From assembly GCA_016900015.1 (NCBI GenBank), contig JACJJM010000016.1:25695-89694 (forward strand): a stretch of 64,000 nt of DNA. The letters are read 5' to 3'. This document shows positions 27,676 through 36,459 of this stretch, piece after piece. The notes below the pieces were generated by a model. The model was given only the letters and a program-made list of their open reading frames with translations. It searched no databases and was not told the origin of the DNA. The position numbers were made by a program, and so were the translations under genes. This DNA comes from Phocaeicola coprophilus. GTDB taxonomy: Bacteria; Bacteroidota; Bacteroidia; Bacteroidales; Bacteroidaceae. Each line of letters starts with the position of its first letter. The first letter of the stretch is position 1.

Positions 27676-28338
27676 TCAGAAATAGAACGCCTGTCCGCCG
27701 TCCGAACCCGCATAGCGGCGCAGGAGCTCTTGCATGTAGTCGCCCGCTTCGCGCAGCCCGTCCTCGCCGCTGTAGCCGTTGATGATGGTCAGCAGGCGCG
27801 TGGTCTGGAGCGTGAGCTTGGTGCGCTCGTTGTCGCTGGTGGGAGTCCCTATGCCGCCGCGTGCGTCCCGGTAGACGGGCATGCCCTCGATGTTGAGTTC
27901 CCCGCGCCCGATGCCTTCATAGGGTTCGCCGGCCCTGCCGATGCCCAGCGTGAGCGTGTCCCCCTCGATTTTGTCCGCGTCAAATCCCCCGATGGAGTAG
28001 CCGCTGGCGATGGACACCACGTTGATGAGGTCGACGAGCGTGTCGATCTGGTAGAGCGGGCTGCCCTTGAGGATGCGTCGGCACAGCGCCTCGGCCGAGG
28101 GACGGTAGCGGCTGGGGTCTTTGCCGCAGCGCTTGTAGGCTTCGCGGGTGGCCTGTATGGGGCGCATGGTCTTGATGGATTCGGTGGTGTAGCGTTGCCG
28201 GTATTCCTGGGTGAAATGTTCGATTTCTTGCCAGAGCGGTTCGCAATAGGCCGTGTTGTGCACGTCGGCCAGTATGGCCAGTCCGCGAAACTGGGGGCAG
28301 GCCTTTCTTATTTCATCAGAGATAATAAAATGCATCAT
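27676..28338 (-). CDS. B3/B4 tRNA-binding (PheRS beta editing-like) domain protein
   Basis: 220 residues. The B3/4 domain of phenylalanyl-tRNA synthetase beta stands alone here: ETRxAYK-like ATREAYKRCGKDPSRYRPS, LVDLINVVSIASGYSIGGFD, the GELNIEGMPVYRDARGGIGTPTSD block and the C-terminal TTRLLTIINGYSG. In full PheRS this domain removes mischarged tyrosine, and free versions are proposed to clear mischarged or D-aminoacyl-tRNA. The start could also be the next Met (28335). A -7 box lies at 28390-28397. It is divergent from the glsA-like gene. Confidence 0.9.
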   Translation of the reverse strand: MMHFIISDEIRKACPQFRGLAILADVHNTAYCEPLWQEIEHFTQEYRQRYTTESIKTMRPIQATREAYKRCGKDPSRYRPSAEALCRRILKGSPLYQIDTLVDLINVVSIASGYSIGGFDADKIEGDTLTLGIGRAGEPYEGIGRGELNIEGMPVYRDARGGIGTPTSDNERTKLTLQTTRLLTIINGYSGEDGLREAGDYMQELLRRYAGSDGGQAFYF

Positions 28339-28389
28339 GTTTGTATTATATAAGTATAAGGTTTCTGTCTCTTTGAGTTATATCGTAAG

Positions 28390-28397
28390 CAAAAGTA
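28390..28397 (-). promoter_or_regulatory. -7 element of the B3/B4-domain gene
   Basis: Minus-strand TACTTTTG, an exact TAnnTTTG match about 52 bp before the ATG at 28338. Confidence 0.5.
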
Positions 28398-28513
28398 GTC
28401 AAATTCGCATAAAAACGTCGCACAAGAAAGCCGTTAGTGTGCAATACGATGATAAAATATCCTTGAAACATGTTTTTTATGCTTTTGAATCACCCTATAT
28501 CCGAAAGATACAT

Positions 28514-28521
28514 TATTTTTG
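28514..28521 (+). promoter_or_regulatory. -7 element of the glycine-lipid gene pair
   Basis: TATTTTTG on the plus strand, 26 bp before the ATG at 28548. The nearest TTTG (28484-28487) is too far upstream to be an ideal -33. Confidence 0.55.
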
Positions 28522-28547
28522 CAATGATTTATTAGATTAGGATAAGA

Positions 28548-29369
28548 ATGACAGCCAATTCGCAGTTTTTGATAGACATAGACCAGATATTGCGTGCCAA
28601 GGCCGGGAAGAAAGCAAAATATGTTCCCCCTTTTGTCGTGTCCTATCTGAAGCGCATCGTGCATCAGGATGAAATCAATGAATTCTTGACTCAAGTCGAA
28701 GGAAAAGTCGGTGTGGACTTTTTGGAGGAAAGCATGCGTTTCCTGGATACCAAACTGGAGGTGAAGGGGCTGGAAAACCTTCCCGACGACCATCGTCTCT
28801 ACACCTTCGTGAGCAATCATCCGCTGGGTGGACAGGACGGAGTCGCGTTGGGCTATCTGCTGGGCAAACACTATGACGGCAAAATCAAATACCTGGTCAA
28901 CGACCTCCTGATGAATCTCAAAGGGCTGGCTCCTCTCTGCATTCCCATCAACAAGACCGGTTCCCAGGCGAAAGACTTCCCGCTGATGGTGGAGGCCGGA
29001 TTCAACTCAGACAATCATATCATCATGTTCCCTGCAGGTTTGTGTTCGCGGCGGCGCAACGGCGTAATCCGTGATTTGGACTGGAAGAAGGCCTTCATCG
29101 TGAAGAGCGTGCAGCACCAGCGTGATGTCGTGCCTATCCATTTCGAAGGGCGCAATTCCAACTTCTTCTACAACCTGGCAAACGTGTGCAAGGCTTTAGG
29201 CATCAAATTCAACATCGCCATGCTCTATCTGGCCGACGAGATGTTCAAGAATCGTCACAAGACATTCCGGGTGACCATCGGCAAGCCGATTCCCTGGCAG
29301 ACGTTCGACAAGACGAAGACACCGGCCGCATGGGCGGAATATGTGAAAAATATCGTTTATAACCTGTAA
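28548..29369 (+). CDS. glsA: Lysophospholipid acyltransferase-family O-acyltransferase, GlsA-like
   Basis: 273 residues. The acyltransferase core is NHPLGGQDG near residue 90, the HX5D variant of the usual HX4D motif, followed by APLCIPINKTG, the substrate block FPAGLCSRRR and VVPIHFEGRNS. No signal or long membrane helix is seen. It is 17 bp upstream of a GNAT-type N-acyltransferase. In Bacteroides thetaiotaomicron the adjacent GlsB and GlsA proteins make glycine lipids: GlsB N-acylates glycine with a 3-hydroxy fatty acid and GlsA esterifies the hydroxyl. The pairing and order support the same role here. Ornithine-lipid synthesis is the alternative. Confidence 0.85.
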   Translation: MTANSQFLIDIDQILRAKAGKKAKYVPPFVVSYLKRIVHQDEINEFLTQVEGKVGVDFLEESMRFLDTKLEVKGLENLPDDHRLYTFVSNHPLGGQDGVALGYLLGKHYDGKIKYLVNDLLMNLKGLAPLCIPINKTGSQAKDFPLMVEAGFNSDNHIIMFPAGLCSRRRNGVIRDLDWKKAFIVKSVQHQRDVVPIHFEGRNSNFFYNLANVCKALGIKFNIAMLYLADEMFKNRHKTFRVTIGKPIPWQTFDKTKTPAAWAEYVKNIVYNL

Positions 29370-29386
29370 TCGAAAAAGCAATATAT

Positions 29387-30373
29387 ATGGAAGAAATTAT
29401 CGCACCGATAGCGAAAGAGGTATTGAAGGCGGAGCTAACTGAGGACAAAAGGCTTCGTTTCACAAACAAGAGCAACAATGAAATCTACATAGTCACGTAT
29501 CAAGACTCTCCGAACGTGGTGCGTGAGATCGGACGGTTGCGCGAGATAGCGTTCCGCATGGCCGGGGGAGGAACGGGCAAGTCGCTCGACCTCGATGAAT
29601 ACGACGTCATGGAGCATCCCTACAAGCAACTGATCGTATGGAATCCCGAAGCCGAGGAGCTGATCGGAGGATACCGCTACCTGAAGGGCACGGACGTCGA
29701 ATTTGACGAAAACGGCCAACCACGGCTGGCCACGGCGCACCTGTTCCACTTCTCCGAGCAATTCATCAAAGACTATCTGCCCATGACCATCGAGCTGGGA
29801 CGCTCGTTTGTCACCTTGGAATACCAGTCGACAAGAGCCGGCTCGAAGGGGCTGTTCGCACTCGACAACCTGTGGGACGGGCTGGGAGCGCTTACCGTCG
29901 TGATGCCCGAGGTGAAATACTTCTTCGGAAAGGTGACGATGTATCCTTCCTACAACCGTTTCGGACGTGACATGATACTCTATTTCCTGAGCAAGCACTT
30001 TGCCGACAAGGACAATCTCATCACGCCCATGAAGCCGCTGGAAATCGAAACCGACCCGAAGCTGCTCGAAAAGATTTTCTGCAAGGACACATTCAAGGAA
30101 GACTATAAAATCCTGAACACGGAAGTACGCAAGCTGGGATACAACATTCCCCCGCTGGTGAATGCTTACATGGGACTTTCGCCCACGATGCGCATGTTTG
30201 GCACAGCCATCAACTACGGCTTCGGTGACGTGGAGGAGACAGGCATCCTCATCGCCGTGGACGAGATCTTGGAGGAAAAACGCATCCGCCACATCGAATC
30301 CTTCGTCAAGCAGCATCCCGAGGCACTGAAAATCACGTCGGGAGCCAACCGTGTGATTTACAAAGAACGCTGA
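29387..30373 (+). CDS. glsB: GNAT-type N-acyltransferase (hemolysin/OlsB-like), GlsB-like
   Basis: 328 residues. The core (about 40-200) is that of the acyl-ACP-using OlsB/hemolysin-like GNAT family, with REIGRLREIAFRMAGGGTGKS, LDEYDVMEHPYKQLIVWNP, LIGGYRY, the ELGRSFV block and FGKVTMYPSYNRFGRDM. It should attach a 3-hydroxyacyl chain to the amino group of glycine. A C-terminal extension (about 230-328) is usual for the Bacteroidota protein. It follows the O-acyltransferase by 17 bp and both end at the terminator at 30391. Confidence 0.86.
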   Translation: MEEIIAPIAKEVLKAELTEDKRLRFTNKSNNEIYIVTYQDSPNVVREIGRLREIAFRMAGGGTGKSLDLDEYDVMEHPYKQLIVWNPEAEELIGGYRYLKGTDVEFDENGQPRLATAHLFHFSEQFIKDYLPMTIELGRSFVTLEYQSTRAGSKGLFALDNLWDGLGALTVVMPEVKYFFGKVTMYPSYNRFGRDMILYFLSKHFADKDNLITPMKPLEIETDPKLLEKIFCKDTFKEDYKILNTEVRKLGYNIPPLVNAYMGLSPTMRMFGTAINYGFGDVEETGILIAVDEILEEKRIRHIESFVKQHPEALKITSGANRVIYKER

Positions 30374-30390
30374 TACATATCCATAAGGAT

Positions 30391-30435
30391 GACAGACAGC
30401 CGGCTCTGCTATGCGGGGTCGGCTGTCTGTCGTGT
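30391..30435. terminator. Bidirectional terminator between glsB-like gene and dgt
   Basis: GACAGACAGCCG (30391-30402) pairs perfectly with CGGCTGTCTGTC (30420-30431), then GTGTTTAT. It lies 18 bp after the glsB-like stop and just before the end of the convergent dgt gene at 30436. Confidence 0.8.
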
Positions 30436-31767
30436 TTATACGGCCGGCAGGCTGTTGCCGTTGATTTTACGGAAGAGGTCGAGGGCATAGATGTCGGTCA
30501 TGCCCGAGAGGTAGTCGAGCACGGCCTGGATGCGCCCATAGAGCGTCGGGGCATGGATGTCATACTGCTCCGACACGCGGTTGATGAGCAGTTGCGAGTA
30601 GGCCTTTTCGGGCGACATCACGGCTTCGATGAGCAAGTCGAGCAGCGTCATGATAATCTTGAAACCGGCCAGCTCGATGTCCACCACGTCCTTTGAGCGG
30701 TAGATTTTCTCGTAAGCCTTGCGCGAGCAGGCCTCGTAGGCTTCCTTCACCGGCGAAGCGATGTGCGCCGTCAGGCATCCGCGGAAGGTGCCCGCCAGCA
30801 ATTCTTCTTCATGGGTGACGAATGCCTGCGTGCATTCCTTCACGAGGGCGCCGATGACTGACGAACGGAGATAGGCCACTTGTTCGTTCACGTCCTTCAC
30901 CATGTGGCAGATGTCGGCGATGTGTTCGCGCTTTTTCCCGTCGAAGAATCCCAGGAACAGCTGGCGTATCTCCTCCGTGCTCACGAGTTTCAGCTTGTGT
31001 GCGTCTTCCATGTCCATCACCTGGTAGCAGATGTCGTCGGCCGCTTCCACCAGATAGACCAGCGGGTGGCGGACATAGCGGAGCGGCTCGCCCTCGCGGC
31101 TCAGGCGCGTGAGCCCCAGTTCGTCGGCGATGCGCCGGAAGTCGTCCGCCTCGCTGTTGAAAAATCCGAACTTCATTTTCTCGCCCGCCAGGATGGAGGC
31201 ATACGGGTATTTCACGATGGAAGCCAGCGTGGAATAGGTCATGACGAAGCCTCCCCGACGGCGGCCTCTGAACTGGTGCGTGAGCAGGCGGAAGGCATTG
31301 GCATTGCCTTCGAAGTGTATCAGGTCCTGCCATTCGAGTTCCGAGAGCTGCTCCCGCAGGCGCAGTCCGTTTCCTTCCGAGAAATAAGTGCCGATGGCCC
31401 GTTCGCCCGAGTGGCCGAAAGGCGGGTTGCCCATGTCGTGTGCCAGGCAGGCAGCCGACACGATGGCGCCGATTTCCGACAGGTGGCTCTCGTGAAGCTC
31501 GGGATGGAGGGCGAGCAGGAGCTTGGCCGAATTGTTGCCCAGCGAACGTCCCACGCACGACACTTCCAGGCTGTGCGTCAGTCGGTTGTGCACGAAGATG
31601 CTTCCCGGAAGGGGAAACACCTGGGTCTTGTTTTGCAGGCGTCGGAAGGGAGCGGAGAAAATCAGCCGGTCGTAGTCGCGCTGGAACTCCGTGCGGTCGT
31701 CCTTCCGCATCTCGTGGAGTTCCTCCAGGCCGAACCGTTTGTTTGATAAAAGTTGTTTCCAGTTCAT
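30436..31767 (-). CDS. dgt: Deoxyguanosinetriphosphate triphosphohydrolase (HD domain)
   Basis: 443 residues from MNWKQLLSNK (an ATG 12 bp upstream is possible). The enzyme hydrolyses dGTP to deoxyguanosine and tripolyphosphate. N-terminal RTEFQRDYDRLIFSAPFRRL is the dNTPase signature. The HD metal site is seen as RLTHSLEVS, then CLAHDMGNPPFGHSGE, with the distal Asp in EAADDICYQV. Length and motif order are normal. The gene runs convergent to the glycine-lipid pair and divergent from dut, another nucleotide-pool enzyme. Confidence 0.94.
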   Translation of the reverse strand: MNWKQLLSNKRFGLEELHEMRKDDRTEFQRDYDRLIFSAPFRRLQNKTQVFPLPGSIFVHNRLTHSLEVSCVGRSLGNNSAKLLLALHPELHESHLSEIGAIVSAACLAHDMGNPPFGHSGERAIGTYFSEGNGLRLREQLSELEWQDLIHFEGNANAFRLLTHQFRGRRRGGFVMTYSTLASIVKYPYASILAGEKMKFGFFNSEADDFRRIADELGLTRLSREGEPLRYVRHPLVYLVEAADDICYQVMDMEDAHKLKLVSTEEIRQLFLGFFDGKKREHIADICHMVKDVNEQVAYLRSSVIGALVKECTQAFVTHEEELLAGTFRGCLTAHIASPVKEAYEACSRKAYEKIYRSKDVVDIELAGFKIIMTLLDLLIEAVMSPEKAYSQLLINRVSEQYDIHAPTLYGRIQAVLDYLSGMTDIYALDLFRKINGNSLPAV

Positions 31768-31790
31768 AGTGTGCATCATTGGTCTGTCGG

Positions 31791-31798
31791 CAAAGTTA
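31791..31798 (-). promoter_or_regulatory. -7 element of dgt
   Basis: Minus-strand TAACTTTG, 24 bp before the ATG at 31767. No clear -33. Confidence 0.5.
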
Positions 31799-31840
31799 CG
31801 ATTTTCGTCTCATTTTCCCTATGTCGTACCCCTTGGATTC

Positions 31841-31938
31841 GGCCCGTGGGCGGAAAGGAGGGTAGCCGACGACGGAAAGGAATCCGTGGTCGGGCGGAAA
31901 GGAAGGCGTGGTCGGACGGAAAGGAGGCCGCCCGCGGG
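31841..31938 (+). repeat. G-rich intergenic repeat array, copy D
   Basis: Four exact GGAAAGGA units on the plus strand (about 31852, 31874, 31896 and 31918), spaced 22 bp. It has the head GGCCCGTG then GGAAAGGAGGGTAGCCG and the tail GGAAAGGAGGCCGCCCG. The array lies between the divergent genes dgt and dut, upstream of the dut promoter region. Confidence 0.8.
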
Positions 31939-32064
31939 CGGTTTGCGGAGCGGAAAAATCTCTTTATTGGAAAATTTGAACAGGCTCTTAAATTATTGAA
32001 ATTCTTGCATGCTATGTGTCCCGAAATACGTACTTTCGCAAGATAGAACCTTTTTAAGCATATT

Positions 32065-32499
32065 ATGAACGTACAAGTAATCAATAAATCCAAACATCCG
32101 TTGCCGGCTTATGCCACCTCGTTGTCTGCCGGCATGGACCTGCGTGCCAATCTGGACGAACCCATCGTGCTGAAACCTCTGCAACGTTGCCTGGTGCCGA
32201 CGGGGCTTTACATCGCCCTGCCCGAAGGCTACGAGGCACAGGTGCGCCCGCGCAGCGGGTTGGCCCTCAAGAAAGGCATCGGGGTGCTCAATGCTCCGGG
32301 CACCATCGACGCTGACTACCGTGGCGAAATCTGTGTCATCCTGGTCAACCTGTCGTCGGAAGACTTTGTCGTGGAAGACGGCGAACGCATCGCCCAGATG
32401 GTCGTCGCACGCCATGAGCAGGTGCGGTGGAGCGAAGTCGAGGTGCTCGACGACACGGAGCGTGGCGCCGGCGGATTCGGACATACGGGAAAGAAATGA
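32065..32499 (+). CDS. dut: Deoxyuridine 5'-triphosphate nucleotidohydrolase
   Basis: 144-residue trimeric dUTPase converting dUTP to dUMP and pyrophosphate. The five motifs are present: [18 protein letters not shown] (PRSGLA), [11 protein letters not shown] with the catalytic Asp, RIAQMVVA, and the C-terminal [10 protein letters not shown] arm. It is first in a four-gene string joined by ATGA overlaps with the TPR, DUF4292 and EnvC-like genes. A near-consensus -7 box, TACTTTCG, lies at 32031-32038. Confidence 0.96.
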   Translation: MNVQVINKSKHPLPAYATSLSAGMDLRANLDEPIVLKPLQRCLVPTGLYIALPEGYEAQVRPRSGLALKKGIGVLNAPGTIDADYRGEICVILVNLSSEDFVVEDGERIAQMVVARHEQVRWSEVEVLDDTERGAGGFGHTGKK

Positions 32500-34316
32500 G
32501 GAGCAAAGCCAAACAGACGATGATTATGAAACGGATGAATTCCCTCATGGACCGCCTCCTGCACGTCCTCTCTCTCTGCGCCGTGTGCTGCACGCTGATG
32601 CTGGCCGCTTCCTGCAAGTCGGCCTCCCGTGCCGTCGCGTCGCCGGCTGCTGCCGCGCCTTCAGAAGTGCCGCTGACCCCCGACCAGGAGCGCAAGTTTG
32701 AATATTTCCTCATCGAAGCCTCCCGCCTGAAGCTGGCCGGTGACTATGCCGCGGCGCTTGAGATGTATGAACACTGCCTGAGCATCGACCCCACTTCGGC
32801 CACGGTGCTCTACGAGATGGCTTCCTTCTACACCGTCATGGGACTTCAGCAGAAGGCCGGGGCTTGCTTCGAGCGGGCCGTGGAGCTGAACCCTGATAAT
32901 TTCTGGTATAAACAGACGTTGGCCGCTTTCTACCAGCAGAGCGGGCAGACGGACAAGGCGATTGCCGTCTACGAAGCGATGGCCGCACAGTTTCCCAAGC
33001 GCAGCGAGCCGCTGATGACCCTCGTCTCGCTCTATGGTCAGAAGGAGGACTATCCCAACGTCGTCCATGCGCTCGACCGCCTGGAGGTGAAGGAAGGAAA
33101 GTCGGAACAATTTTCGATGCAGAAATTCCGCATCTATCTTCAGATGGACAGCACGGCGCGTGCATTCCGCGAGATAGAGAGCCTGGTGAAGGAATACCCC
33201 AACGACACCCGCTACAAGCTGATTCTGGGCGGCGTCTATCTGGACAATGACCGCATGGATGATGCCTTCCGCACCTTCCGCAAGGTGCTCGACGAGGAAC
33301 CCGACAACCCGCAGGCGCAGCTTGCCGTGGCGTCCTACTACCAGCGCAAGGGGCAGGACTCGCTTTATAATGTCTGCCTGGACAAAGCCCTCCTCAATGA
33401 GAAGCTCGACACGCCCACGCGCCTCGACATCATGCGCCAGCTCATCATCGACGCCGAGCAGACGGGCGACACGCTGCGGGTGATGGACATGTTTCGCAAG
33501 GTCATCCCCCTCGAACACGAGACGGCTGACTTGAGCATGCTCTGTGCGCAGTATATGATTACGAAGAAGATGCCGGAGAAACGCATCCGGGAAGTCTTGG
33601 ACCACATCCTGCGGATAGAGCCTGACAACACGGCCGCCCGCCTGCAGCTCCTGAGCTATGCCGTGAAGGAAAACGACTACGAGGATGCCATCGCCATCTG
33701 CCGTCCGGCCTTGGAATACAATCCAGAGGTCATCGAGTTCTACTACTATCTGGGCATATCTTATTACCAGGTCGACCTGAATGACGAAGCGCTTGCCACC
33801 TTCCAGAAAGGCGTGAAGCAGGCGACGGAGAAGAGCGATAAGAATCTTATCTCGGACTTCTACCAGATGATCGGCGACATCCATCACATGAATAACGACA
33901 ATGCGCTCGCCTATGCCGCCTACGACTCATCGCTGGTGTACAATCCTGACAACATCGCGACGCTGAACAATTATGCCTATTTCCTCTCGCTCGAACGGAA
34001 AGACCTCGACCGCGCTGAGGAGATGAGCTATAAGACCGTCAAGGCCGAACCGCAAAACAGCACCTACCTGGACACTTACGCCTGGATACTCTTCGAGAAA
34101 GGACGTTACACGGAGGCCAAGCTCTACATCGACGACGCGATAAAGAATGAGGAGACGCCCAGCGCAGCCGTGACGGAACACTGTGGCGACATCTACTACA
34201 TGACGGGCGACGTGGCGAAAGCGCTGGAGTATTGGCAGAAGGCGATAAAGATGGACGACAACGAGTCGAAGACGCTCGAACGGAAGATTAAACTTAAGAA
34301 ATACATTGCCGAATGA
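32496..34316 (+). CDS. TPR-repeat lipoprotein
   Basis: 606 residues from the ATG that overlaps the dut stop as ATGA (32496-32499). Internal Met residues just before the signal are alternatives. The lipoprotein signal ends LMLAASC (Cys near 41). At least ten tetratricopeptide repeats follow ([49 protein letters not shown]), so it is a periplasmic or surface scaffold for protein contacts. Placement before the DUF4292 lipoprotein and the EnvC-like protein is conserved in Bacteroidales and suggests an envelope-assembly role. The partner is unknown. Confidence 0.88.
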   Translation: MRSKAKQTMIMKRMNSLMDRLLHVLSLCAVCCTLMLAASCKSASRAVASPAAAAPSEVPLTPDQERKFEYFLIEASRLKLAGDYAAALEMYEHCLSIDPTSATVLYEMASFYTVMGLQQKAGACFERAVELNPDNFWYKQTLAAFYQQSGQTDKAIAVYEAMAAQFPKRSEPLMTLVSLYGQKEDYPNVVHALDRLEVKEGKSEQFSMQKFRIYLQMDSTARAFREIESLVKEYPNDTRYKLILGGVYLDNDRMDDAFRTFRKVLDEEPDNPQAQLAVASYYQRKGQDSLYNVCLDKALLNEKLDTPTRLDIMRQLIIDAEQTGDTLRVMDMFRKVIPLEHETADLSMLCAQYMITKKMPEKRIREVLDHILRIEPDNTAARLQLLSYAVKENDYEDAIAICRPALEYNPEVIEFYYYLGISYYQVDLNDEALATFQKGVKQATEKSDKNLISDFYQMIGDIHHMNNDNALAYAAYDSSLVYNPDNIATLNNYAYFLSLERKDLDRAEEMSYKTVKAEPQNSTYLDTYAWILFEKGRYTEAKLYIDDAIKNEETPSAAVTEHCGDIYYMTGDVAKALEYWQKAIKMDDNESKTLERKIKLKKYIAE

Positions 34317-35167
34317 GACTACGGACGACACTGAAGACTGCATTGCTCCTGACCTTGGCTGCGGGGTTGCTGGCTGCCTGCCGTTCCTCGCGCCCGGCGG
34401 GCAGGAAGCCCTCGACGACAGCCGTCAGCGACTTGGAACACGTGGAGCGGGTCATCGCGCAGGCCCCTCAGGCTACGTGTGTGAATGCCAAGATGCGCTT
34501 TTCCCTCCAGCTGGGGAACAAGGACTTTTCGATAGGCGGTAATTTCCGCATGAAGAAGGATGATGTCATCCAGCTCTCACTCGTGGGTTTCGGCATCATC
34601 GAAGGCGGGCGCATCGAGTTCACGCGTGATTCGGTGCTCCTGCTCGACCGTATCCACCACCAGTATGTCTCCGTGGCCTATCGCGACGTGCGTTTCCTGC
34701 GTGAGGCGCAAGTCGACTTCTACACGCTCCAGGCCCTTTTTTGGAACGAACTGGTGTTGCCGGGCTTGCCTCATGTGACACAGGCTGAGGCTTCCGGTTT
34801 TGAGGTGACGCACGAACAGGGCGATGCCGTGCTCGCGGCCCGGCAGGGAAACCGCCGTCTGGCCTATCGTTTTGTGACGTCGTTGGTGACCGGTTTGCTG
34901 GAGCAGACGTCGATAAGCTCCGGCTCGGGCTACACCCTGAAATGGAGTTACGGCGACTTTGTCGACCTGGCCGGGGCGAAATATCCCTCGTTTCAGAAAG
35001 TGGAATTGTCCGGGCTGCGCGTTCCGGCCGTGATGACGATTTCCCTGAACCGCATCGCGACGGATGACGGTTGGGCTACGCGCACGCAAGTGTCCAAACG
35101 CTACCAGCGTATCAGTGGCGACGAATTTATCAAGATGTTGATGCAAATGCAGAGTCTCGGCCTATGA
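34313..35167 (+). CDS. DUF4292 family lipoprotein
   Basis: 284 residues with a lipoprotein signal (LLTLAAGLLAAC, Cys23) and then a long beta-rich domain of LolA/LolB type (VNAKMRFSLQLGNKDFSIGG, GFGIIEGGRIEFTRDSVLLL). DUF4292 is Bacteroidota-specific. Its fold family hints at lipoprotein or lipid handling in the periplasm, which is inference. It overlaps the TPR gene by ATGA and the EnvC-like gene by ATGA, so translation is probably coupled across all three. Confidence 0.87.
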   Translation: MRLRTTLKTALLLTLAAGLLAACRSSRPAGRKPSTTAVSDLEHVERVIAQAPQATCVNAKMRFSLQLGNKDFSIGGNFRMKKDDVIQLSLVGFGIIEGGRIEFTRDSVLLLDRIHHQYVSVAYRDVRFLREAQVDFYTLQALFWNELVLPGLPHVTQAEASGFEVTHEQGDAVLAARQGNRRLAYRFVTSLVTGLLEQTSISSGSGYTLKWSYGDFVDLAGAKYPSFQKVELSGLRVPAVMTISLNRIATDDGWATRTQVSKRYQRISGDEFIKMLMQMQSLGL

Positions 35168-36414
35168 GGAAGTGGTGGTTGTCAGTCTGTCTGCTCTGTC
35201 TGGTGTGGCCCTTGGCTGCACAGACCAACAGCAAAATCCGGGAGTTGCAGAGCCGGCGGGGAGCTTTGCAGAAGGAGATTGCCGCCTCGGAGAAGATGTT
35301 GCTCTCGACACGTAAAGACGTGCGCAGCCAGCTGAACGACCTCAATGTCCTGACCGGCCAGATCGAGCAACGCAAGGAACTGATTGCGACCATCGAACGC
35401 GACGTGAAGACGTTGGATGGCGAGTTGGGCAAACTCCAGGCCCGGCTGGGCCGTCTGCGCGACCAGTTGGCCGACCGGAAAGAGAAGTATGCCGCTTCGC
35501 TCCGATATAGTTATCGCAATCGTTCGGTGCAGGACAAGCTGATGTTTGTCTTCTCGGCTGACGACTTGGCCCAGACGTACCGTCGCCTGCGCTACGTGCG
35601 TGAGTACGGTGACTTCCAACGTCGGCAGGCGGAGGACATCATGCGCCGCCAGAAGGAAATCGAGGCGAAGCAGAGTGAGCTGCGCGAAGTGCGCACGGAG
35701 CAGAGCGGTTTGCTCGACTTGCAGACTGCCGAGTTTGCCAAATTGAAAACACAGGAGAAGAACCAGCAGGCCCTTGTGGCTGACTTGCAGCGCAAGCAGA
35801 AGAGCTTGCAGGGCGAACTGGCCAAGAAACGTCGTGAAGCTGACCGTCTGAATGCGCAGATTGACCGCCTGATCGAGCAGGAGATTGCCGCAGCGCGGAA
35901 GAAGCAGGCTGACAAGGCCGTGGCGGTGAAGGAACAGCCTGCCTCGTCTGCCAAGGCTGCCCCCGTGGAAGCCTATAAAGTGGATGCCGGCGACCGCAAG
36001 CTGTCGGCTGTCTTTGAACGAAACAAGGGTGTCCTCCCTGTTCCCATCACGGGCCCGTATCTTATCGTGGAACACTACGGCCGTCGCAATGTGCCCGGCT
36101 TGCGCCATGTCGCGCTCGACAACAAAGGCATCGACATCAAAGGGCAGGCAGGAGCGCAGGCACGCGCCATCTTTGACGGCGAAGTGTCGGCTGTGTTCCA
36201 GTATAACGGCATGACCAATGTGCTGGTGCGTCATGGCAGCTACATATCGGTCTACTGCAACTTGTCATCGACCACCGTGAAGCGCGGACAGAAGGTCAAG
36301 ACGCGTGAGTCGCTCGGCCGGGTGGCTGACGACGGGTCGGGCAACATCATTCTTCACTTCCAGCTTCGCAAGGAGACGGCCAAGCTGAATCCGGAGGCTT
36401 GGATTAAGGGTTGA
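35164..36414 (+). CDS. EnvC-like murein hydrolase activator (coiled coil plus degenerate LytM/M23 domain)
   Basis: 416 residues. The start is the ATG overlapping the preceding stop, which also opens a signal peptide (LSVCLLCLVWPLAAQ). Residues about 20-270 form long coiled coils (SKIRELQSRRGALQKEIAAS). Residues about 310-416 are a LytM fold. In active LytM enzymes zinc is held by HxxxD and HxH. Here the first block reads LDNKGIDI with Asn for His, the second is YCNLS, and only LHFQLR keeps a His. That points to a non-catalytic EnvC/NlpD-type amidase activator. It ends the dut operon. Confidence 0.9.
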   Translation: MRKWWLSVCLLCLVWPLAAQTNSKIRELQSRRGALQKEIAASEKMLLSTRKDVRSQLNDLNVLTGQIEQRKELIATIERDVKTLDGELGKLQARLGRLRDQLADRKEKYAASLRYSYRNRSVQDKLMFVFSADDLAQTYRRLRYVREYGDFQRRQAEDIMRRQKEIEAKQSELREVRTEQSGLLDLQTAEFAKLKTQEKNQQALVADLQRKQKSLQGELAKKRREADRLNAQIDRLIEQEIAAARKKQADKAVAVKEQPASSAKAAPVEAYKVDAGDRKLSAVFERNKGVLPVPITGPYLIVEHYGRRNVPGLRHVALDNKGIDIKGQAGAQARAIFDGEVSAVFQYNGMTNVLVRHGSYISVYCNLSSTTVKRGQKVKTRESLGRVADDGSGNIILHFQLRKETAKLNPEAWIKG

Positions 36415-36459
36415 GGCGGGAAATGCCTTTGCTCCCTGTTCGTTAAAATCAAAAATACA

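Noticed and set aside
32661..33887. 408-codon minus-strand frame over the TPR lipoprotein gene
   Set aside because: The plus strand shows regular TPR periodicity and ATGA coupling to both neighbours; the minus-strand frame shows nothing.
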